From: Bolinopsis microptera
Taxonomy: Eukaryota; Ctenophora; Tentaculata; Lobata; Bolinopsidae
Direction of reading: 5' to 3'
NCBI RefSeq assembly: GCF_026151205.1
Contig: NC_087080.1
Coordinates: 12,695,837-12,759,836, forward strand
Length of the DNA: 64,000 nucleotides
The position numbers were made by a program, and so were the translations under genes. The notes below the pieces were generated by a model. The model ran no database searches. It was not told where the DNA came from and was given only the letters and a program-made list of their open reading frames with translations. Each line of letters starts with the position of its first letter. The stretch's first letter is position 1. This document shows positions 56,580 to 64,000 of this stretch, piece by piece.

Positions 56580-59500
56580 ATGAGATCGTTCCCAGAAGTG
56601 CAGGATCTGGTGAGCCAGTACAGAAACTTGGACACGCTGTTGGTCGGGGCCGCTTTAACTGGTCTCTTCCTTTGGTGGAGATCTAGATCTGATAAGAGAA
56701 CTAGGATTATTGTACCAACTCCCCTTTCACAACCAGTAAGTACAGATATCATATTCTAAAACTTAGAACAATCCATAATAACTGGTGGACAGAATCCCAT
56801 CAACTGCCTGATTGGATTGATTAAGGGGAGATACACCAAAAACGTTTTTGCTCCGAACATCGATTTTATTTTATATTATGGTTAAATAGACAAAAAGAAT
56901 AAGATTGCACACCTTCAAAATTTTCTAAAAATATTCCCTCATCGAGAAAAAATATATTTTTCTTTTTCGAAAATTTTTTAAATTTGGAGAAGTCTGTCAC
57001 TGTAATACCGATAGTTCGGCCATTTTAAAAGTTTTTTGGCTGATGTTTTTACTGAACATTACTTACAATCCGTACAAGAAGCCATTGAAAGGATTATATA
57101 ATTGGACGATAAATGACGAAGTTACAGACCAAACAAGGTCGAAAAAATAAAAATTGAAATTTTTCCCACTTCTAAAGTTGTACATTTCAACAATCACCCA
57201 GGTCAGCAGATATCGCTTCAAAAATTCTTGTGAGTGTAGCTGATGATCATATCAAACTTTTTGGAGTAGGATTTCTCTCAGATTTGATTTTTAAGCTATG
57301 CAATGTGGCCTCAAACGACTTAGTAAAATTCATCGTAAAAAAGGGCAAAAAAGGCAGATTTAAGGCTTAAAATGCCTATAACTCAAAAAGTATCAGTTTT
57401 TTTGAAATAATTTTTACAGAATCGTAATCAGCTTAGTAAGACGAATCTTTTAGTACCAAATAGGTGCTTTTAGAAGACAAATTGTCTTAAATAATTTTCT
57501 AGCTCGAACACAAGGGTCCCCCCTTGTATAAATTTTGTATAAATTGTACACATTTTTTTACAAATTTTGTGTCTTTAAATATTATAAATGTCGTACTAAA
57601 AGATTCGTCTTACCAAGCTGATTACGATCCTGTAAAAATTATTTCAAAAAAACTGATACTTTTTGAGTTATAGGCATTTTAAGCCTTAAATCTGCCTTTT
57701 TTGCCCTTTTTTACGATAAATTTTACTAAGTCGTTTGAGGCCATATTGCATAGCTTAAAACTCAAATCTGAGAGAAATCCTACTCCAAAAAGTTTGATAT
57801 GATCATCAGCTACACTCACAAGAATTTTTGAAGCGATATCTGCTGACCCGGGTGATTGGTAAAATGTACAACTTTAGAAGTGGGAAAAATTTCAATTTTT
57901 ATTTTTTCGACCTTGTTTGGTCTGTAACTTCGTCATTTATCGTCCAATTATATAATCCTTTCAATGGCTTCTTGTACGGATTGTAAGTAATGTTCAGTAA
58001 AAACATCAGCCGAACACCTTTTAAAATGGTCGAACTATCGGTATTACAGTGACAAACTTCTCCTAATTTTAAAAATTTTCGAAAAAGAAAAATATTTTTT
58101 TCTCGATGAGGGAATATTTTTAGAAAATTTTGAAGGTGTGCAATCTTATTCTTTTTGTCTATTTAACCATAATATAAAATAAAATCGATGTTCGGAGCAA
58201 AAACGTTTTTGGTGTATCTCCCCTTAATCGTGTTATAATACTCAATTAGGCTTTCAAGGAGGATAATTTTCTAAAAGTCTTGACAGATCTAGGAAACTTT
58301 AGTTCCTGTACCCCTCATTTCACCCCTGCTTTGAGGTCAACAAGGGGTTGCTTGATAAGTTAGAACAAAGTTTGGCTCGTAGCCGATGCTTGTAAAACGT
58401 GGGGCATAATACAGGGTGTTTCAAGACTCGTGTCTTGAAACACCCTGTATGAACATTATGAACTTATGGTGTGAAATGCCCCGGTGAGGCCACTCAGAGT
58501 AATCCGACTCTGTATCGCCAGTGCGCGTGATTATCAGACATCGTGCGTGACCTTAAATTAACATGTAGTAATCCAAGAGGAGGTAATTTGGTTAGGCTAA
58601 TCAAATTATTATGATTAAAGGCCTGATACAGATAAAGGTTAGGACAAAATGAAATTGTGACGCACGAAAAGCACGTGTCTAGCCGGTCGTAAAGCAGTTC
58701 CTACAGCACCGGCAGTTATTGCCGGTGAAGGATAGTAATGCATATGGGTCGTAACCAGAGTAAATTTAATCCCCTAAACAGCGGTACTCAGTATTTCTTT
58801 ATCTTAAACTTTAAAATGCGATACTTTAAGTTAAAGTATTGAAGCTTTATAACATAAATATAATCATATCTCCAGGTGTTAAAAGAGGAGACGCACAGGT
58901 GCAGCATATTTGGTAAAGGACACCCTGTGGTTGAGTGGGATAAGGATATAAATACTATTGGACATCTCTTTGAGAGGGGACTCAAGGTTAATCCTAAGTA
59001 AGTCAAGCATCGGCCATTCGATCTCGAAACAGGAGACTATAGGTGATTCTTGGAAATGATAGTCGTTGAGATAAATATGCCCGTCAGATTTAATCTGATA
59101 ACCGTCCATGCAGTTTATACATGTTATACATGTTATATACATGTTATAATGGAAGATGTTAATATTTCAGTGGTCAAGTGTTTGGGTACAGAGTAGGTAA
59201 CGGTCCCTATCAATGGATAAACTACCGTGCAGCAGACACATTAATACACAACTTTAGGAAGGGCCTCATGCGGATTGGTTTAACTGGTGAGTCAGGACAC
59301 AGCTTTTCTGTCAAGAAGAATTTTAGATAAAATATTAACCACGTACATTCCAATTAGATAACGTAAATAAATAATTAAATAACGTAACAAAGCTACTTTT
59401 TGTAAGTTAAACTATTTCAAATAGTGATTTTATTACCATGAATTAACCAGATAAACTATTTAACTTTGCAGGTGGACAGGAGGAACTTATTGGCATCTTT

Positions 59501-62500
59501 GCTAAGAACTCCCCCGAGTGGCATATGTCCATGCAGGGCATTGTTGGTAACAGAAGTATCGCCGTTCCACTGTATCAGACCTTAGGTATTTATAATATCT
59601 TATTATTATTTTTATTGTTCATTCATTTTGCAATTGAACGAGACTTGAACTTTTTGTTTCGTCATTCAATTCAATGCCACATAGGTTTCTAGGAGTGCTA
59701 AACATGACAATATAGAACCAGTATCTGTTTATTTTTTTCTCCTCTTGATTTCAGTTTATTTTTCAAAATATCAAGCTGAATGTCTTACTTGTACCGACCA
59801 TCTTCAATTTTTACTTATCAAGTTCTTTTTTCAGGTACAAAAGCCATGAGGTATATTCTATCAGAAACGCAAGTAAAAACTGTGATAAGCGAAAATTGTA
59901 AGTCTGGAAAACAATGGGATATCGGGATCTAATTTATTAAATCGTATGTATGGATTTGTATTATAATGTATTGTTCGGAGTAAACACTAAATTCAATTAT
60001 TAATAAACTTTTGTGTCAATGAATTTGATGAAGGTGTTTTTTCAGGCAGTATTGAAAGATTGTTGACATTTGTAAACAAGGAACGAAGTCAACTGGAAAC
60101 AATAATTTCGATTGGTGCAGTCTCTTCCGACATTCACCACAAACTTAAACAGCTAGGTATTCAGGTACACATTTTTTGAATTTAGTGGAGATAAAGACAA
60201 TCAGAAATTTAATAATTGTGGATATGATACGGTAAAATGGTCCTCACATTGCATTCAGTGCCACCAATTCGGATGACGATTTGATAATCAATTGCTGTAT
60301 ATAATCTCATAAACTTGATAAACCCTATATCTGTACCTTTGTGAGCCATCTAATTGTTACAGTGCTACCTGTGGGAGGAGGTCTGTGAGCTAGGTGTTCC
60401 TCCCCTACAACTATCTTCGCCTACTGAGGAGGATGTAGCAGTCATCTGCTACACTAGCGGTGAGTTTACTATTAAAGATCGCTTTAAATTCAGGAAAGTG
60501 TACAGATAGCAGGAATGCTCACGCATCATTGCTTTTGCTATGGTGCTGAACATTCTACAGCACAAGAAATCAGTCAAAACAATTGCTAGTGTAGGACGAG
60601 GGTGAACTTGTAATCAGCTTATCTTATAATTCACTATAGATCTTATTATCCACTAGATCCTATTATCCACTAGGTACAACTGGTGAACCGAAGGGGGCTA
60701 TGATCACACATAGGAACGTTTTAGCAGCCTTCAAGGCGGGCTGGAGAGGGTTGTGGAATTATCAACATATCCTTACTAAAGACGATGTGAGTTCTTGAAA
60801 TATTCTCATTGCTTTCAATGCTAAAGCTTTGAGATACATTGAATTGTAAGATCCATTTTGGCGAAAGTCAATAGGGTAATGCCACTTGTAAGCATAAAAC
60901 TTAAACACAGAGATTCGACTACCTCCATGAGTTAAGAGAACATTCAAGAAATATTGTAATAAATATAAATAAAATAGTCTATGCTATAGACAATGAATAT
61001 AACACGCCTATACATAAGTACAACACATACCCCTTTTATACGATGCGTTTTTGATTGCGTCATTCCTTCAAAACATCACTGTAAAGGCTTACCATGGCGA
61101 AGATGATAATTTAGTATAATTATTATCAATTCCTTGTAAATTGCATTCTCATCCGTTACAGAAATACTGAAAGTAACCTTTACAGATAATAGTGTCCTAC
61201 CTACCACTAGCACATGTGTACGGGTTTATATCAGAGTGTATAGTATTATACGTTGGAGGGAGTATCGGCTATTTTCGAGGTCAGTATTTTAATATATCTG
61301 TATAGTAAGGAAAGTTTCAAAAATGTAATCTAGATTTCAGACTTGTAGAAACCAACTATGTAATAATTTTTGATGGTCATAATAGTACATAATATTATAA
61401 TGGTAGATTGTGCGCAAGGAGTAGCTCGTAATAAAAATGATACTGAATGTGAGTTTTGAGAAGGCAGCGATAGACTATAGAGCTAAACAGTACAAAATAT
61501 TATCTGCAGCTTAAAAATACAACAGTCATACTGATTGACTTACTGAGCTATACTCTGCTTCTAGGTGATGTTACGCAACTACTTAACGATATCATGGAAC
61601 TGAAACCTACGATATTTCCTGCGGTTCCAAGAGTGCTAAACAAAGTGTACGACAGGGTGAACAGTCAGTTGGAATCTAAACCTGCTCTTCTTAAGGTAGA
61701 TTCAATAAAACAGTCATAAATTCAATTTCAATTTTACTTTTTACTTCAGTAGAACTAGTATATATTTGTAAGTCTTGTAAATTATTCTGGAGCAAACGTT
61801 TCTGCATTTATGGTGGTTCAGAAGTCATACAATTAACTGACAAACATTACAGAGAATATTCAACTACGCTGTGAGCAGTAAAATAGCTGAAGTGGAGAAG
61901 GGAATAGTAGGAAAAGACACTATCTGGGACAAACTGTTCTTTGGGAAGATTCAAGACAAGCTAGGTGGTAGAGTCAAGGTGAGTTGAATGGTTTAAATGC
62001 CATCTCTTTGACGATCTAGTATTAGCTTTTATGATAAGATCCAATAATCAGAAGGTAATCTGATTTTTAAATTTTATAAGATCCAAAGTTTTTCTTCTGT
62101 GAACTTTATAGAATTGTGATAAAAAGAGCAGCTATATCAGTGCATGACACTGCCACTAACTGACCTCTTCACCTCTACAGGTAATAATGAGCGGATCAGC
62201 CTCAATCCAGCCCCACGTGATACAGTGGTTCAGAGCAGTTGTGGGAGCTAACATCATTGAGGGCTACGGACAAACTGAGTCTACGGCTGCTACTTCCATG
62301 TACTTGTTCGGAGATACTGTACCAGGTTCGACCATTTGTGACTGGGGATGCGTCTGAAGTGTCAAGAGTCACGAACATATTCACATATTCACATATTCGC
62401 ATATTCATATATTCGCATATTCACATACTCACATATTCCCATCTCCCAGGACATGTTGGTGTTCCACTTCCTGACTGGGAGATAAAGCTAGTAGATGTCC

Positions 62501-63710
62501 CTGACATGGGCTACTTTGTGCGGGACAACAGGGGCGAGGTGTGCGTTAGAGGCCCTGGCGTTTTCAAGGTGAGTCCGAGGAGTCGTAACTCTCCTCGCGT
62601 CCTAAGATGGCGTTTTTAAGGTGATCTATGGAGAATAAAATAACGTTTTTTGACAATACAAACTTAAATGGACAAACATGCTTAAAGTAGCAAATGTTCG
62701 GTCTTTACCATTAAAAATCAACTTTTATGAATTCATGCAATTATATTTGTGCATCTTTGAGAACAGAAATTTGTATACAGGGTTATTTTAAACAAGAAGC
62801 CAAGACAAAGCAGGTTTTGATCGATGGTTGGCTGCATAGCGGAGACATTGGAACTTGGACTCCAGAAGGCAGGCTTCAACTTATAGATCGGTATAATTTG
62901 AACGTTTTTGAAGTTTTTAAGTCTTGAAAGCTCCTTCAATAATATCGAAGCTCCTTCAATATTAATGAGTATTCATTCGGGGATTTTTTCAGAAAGAAGA
63001 ACATATTTAAACTATCACAAGGGGAATACGTTGCTCCAGAGAAAATAGAAATGATATATGAGAGATGTCCGTATGTTTCCCAGGTTAACTCCTATAAATT
63101 AATTTTTGGCACCTAACCATTAGCCAAGTTGGCACCTAACCAAGTTGACACTAAGGAAATAGTCTTGGTATCATTCAAACTAGAAAGTAACAAATTAAAT
63201 GTTTCAGGTTTATGTGTACGGGGAAAGCTTGAAATCTCATCTAATCGGTATTGTTATACTAGATGAAATATCACTGAAGACGGAATGTCCTGAAAAGTTT
63301 AATCACATTGAAGTGGCTGACCTTCACCGGTCACAGGAATTTGAGAAGTTTCTCTTAGACTCACTGCGAACTTTAGGCAAGGAAGACCTCGTCGGATTTG
63401 AGCAGGTGAGTTGGGATTGTTCAACGTGATACATCCCCATCATATCTACAAATCTAGAAGATTGTCAATTGTAATGAAGAGTAGCACTTAATTTAATTAA
63501 CTTGATAATATGAAATAAGATTCTTTGCAGTTTTAGATTTCAGCTTCTTAATTTTCATTTTCACAGGTTAAAAAGATAAAGCTATGTCCAGAAACACAAG
63601 CCTTCTCAGTGGATAATGATATGCTTACTCCCACTTTCAAGAAAAGGAGGCATAACATAAGTCAGAAATACAAGGACGTTTTAGCTTCGTTATATAATGA
63701 AGCAGTGTGA
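56580..63710 (+). CDS. ACSL: Long-chain acyl-CoA synthetase (ACSL1/5/6 type), 17 exons, complete
   Basis: Seventeen exons keep frame: 56580-56735, 58876-58997, 59171-59286, 59472-59585, 59835-59897, 60046-60164, 60363-60459, 60674-60786, 61186-61279, 61565-61695, 61853-61978, 62181-62325, 62450-62568, 62781-62890, 62993-63083, 63208-63405 and 63567-63710. Total 685 residues (human ACSL5 683). A signal anchor ([14 protein letters not shown], about 24-37) fixes it to the ER or outer mitochondrial membrane. AMP-binding motifs are intact: [13 protein letters not shown] (about 260-272), YGQTES (446-451), and the FACS signature [16 protein letters not shown] followed by [14 protein letters not shown]. 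It activates long-chain fatty acids with ATP and CoA. Intron 1 (2.1 kb) holds a large palindrome; a minisatellite lies just upstream. Confidence 0.96.
56825..58223. mobile_element. 1.4-kb near-perfect palindrome in ACSL intron 1, TTAA-flanked
   Basis: The inverted arms of about 690 bp start GGGGAGATACACCAAAAACG and are bounded by TTAA on both sides (56821-56824 and 58224-58227). The arms differ at only scattered bases, with a short AT-rich centre near 57500-57545. No ORF is supported. It resembles a TTAA-targeting foldback transposon, and its core matches part of 52169-52757. Transcribed with ACSL, it would form a long double-stranded hairpin. Confidence 0.88.
58399..58440. repeat. Perfect 19-bp hairpin (ATACAGGGTGTTTCAAGAC / inverse)
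   Basis: The two arms are exact reverse complements around a TCGT loop, still inside ACSL intron 1. The CAGGGTGTTTCA start resembles mariner-type MITE ends. It may be a minimal transposon remnant or an RNA hairpin. Confidence 0.8.
62365..62440 (+). repeat. Microsatellite (ACATATTC)n in an ACSL intron
   Basis: About nine imperfect copies of ACATATTC, GCATATTC or CATATATTC units lie immediately before the exon at 62450. Confidence 0.85.
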
Positions 63711-64000
63711 GCTACTGTTGTTATCTTCAACAGCTAGTCTTCATCAGGTCCCAAGAGATCAGCCGAAATTGACATTCACCGAAGTTATCCCATGCAATGC
63801 CCCACGCCAATGCATTGCCCCCACGCCCAACTCATCAACTTGACTGTTTATCATAATGAATCAGAATGTGACCTCTTATGATGCATATCAGATTGTGAAC
63901 AACCTCAAATCTATAACGGATAACAGCTAGTTTTCATAACCTCAAATCCATAACGGATAACAGCTAGTTTTCATAACCTCAAAAAACTGCTGAAATTGAC
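63711..64000 (+). other. ACSL 3' flank with a 43-bp tandem duplication
   Basis: The probable ACSL 3' UTR. CCTCAAATCTATAACGGATA with ACAGCTAGTTTTCATAA occurs twice in tandem (63902-63980). No AATAAA signal is visible before the window ends. Confidence 0.6.

Noticed and set aside
1-64000. LTR retrovirus-like element, Polinton or CRISPR array
   Set aside because: No long terminal repeats with gag/pol order, no capsid or protein-primed polymerase genes, and no spacer-repeat array. The reverse transcriptases present are LINE-type.

Overview
The window is AT-rich DNA from an invertebrate animal. Host genes have short GT-AG introns, and the products are typical of metazoans: a PPIL6-type cyclophilin, a leucine-rich-repeat guanylate kinase (LRGUK), an SLC7 amino-acid-transporter light chain, a rhodopsin-class GPCR and a long-chain acyl-CoA synthetase. 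Several start codons sit just behind pyrimidine-AG acceptor-like sites. That, with the tight head-to-tail gene spacing at the left end, hints at spliced-leader trans-splicing as in hydrozoans, ctenophores or flatworms. I cannot fix the species; a cnidarian or another early-branching animal is my guess.

Layout. 0.4-5.9 kb: three genes on the minus strand, in transcription order LRGUK, an ankyrin protein and PPIL6, with gaps of about 0.4-0.5 kb. LRGUK has a frame break at its P-loop. 6-21 kb: a gene-poor repeat field with a hAT-like transposon (exact 8-bp target duplication, BED-finger remnant), foldback elements, a 336-bp tandem repeat, a pair of identical GC-rich inverted arms and a broken transposase-like coding region. 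22-33.6 kb: an 11-exon SLC7 gene on the minus strand. One intron carries an intronless GPCR gene, and another carries a 5'-truncated LINE inside a hAT-like terminal-inverted-repeat element. One splice acceptor is triplicated in tandem. 37.6-42.2 kb: a LINE with two intact ORFs. 45.8-46.7 kb: a LINE fragment split by a small transposon carrying a 33-C tract.

48.7-51.5 kb holds a 2.8-kb element flanked by TTAA, with matching terminal inverted repeats and about 18 copies of a 16-bp motif (consensus TGTAAATTTCGTCACA) spaced roughly every 150 bp and switching orientation in the middle. 52.2-52.8 kb is a palindrome that shares its core with a larger one further right. 54.87-56.22 kb is a minisatellite of about 53 copies of a 25-bp palindromic unit, ending about 360 bp before the ACSL start codon. 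56.6-63.7 kb is a complete 17-exon ACSL gene on the plus strand, whose first intron contains a 1.4-kb near-perfect palindrome also flanked by TTAA.

PPIL6, LRGUK and possibly the ankyrin protein fit a cilium/flagellum theme. ACSL, SLC7 and the GPCR are ordinary membrane and metabolic genes with no evident functional link. I saw no LTR retrovirus-like element, Polinton or CRISPR array.
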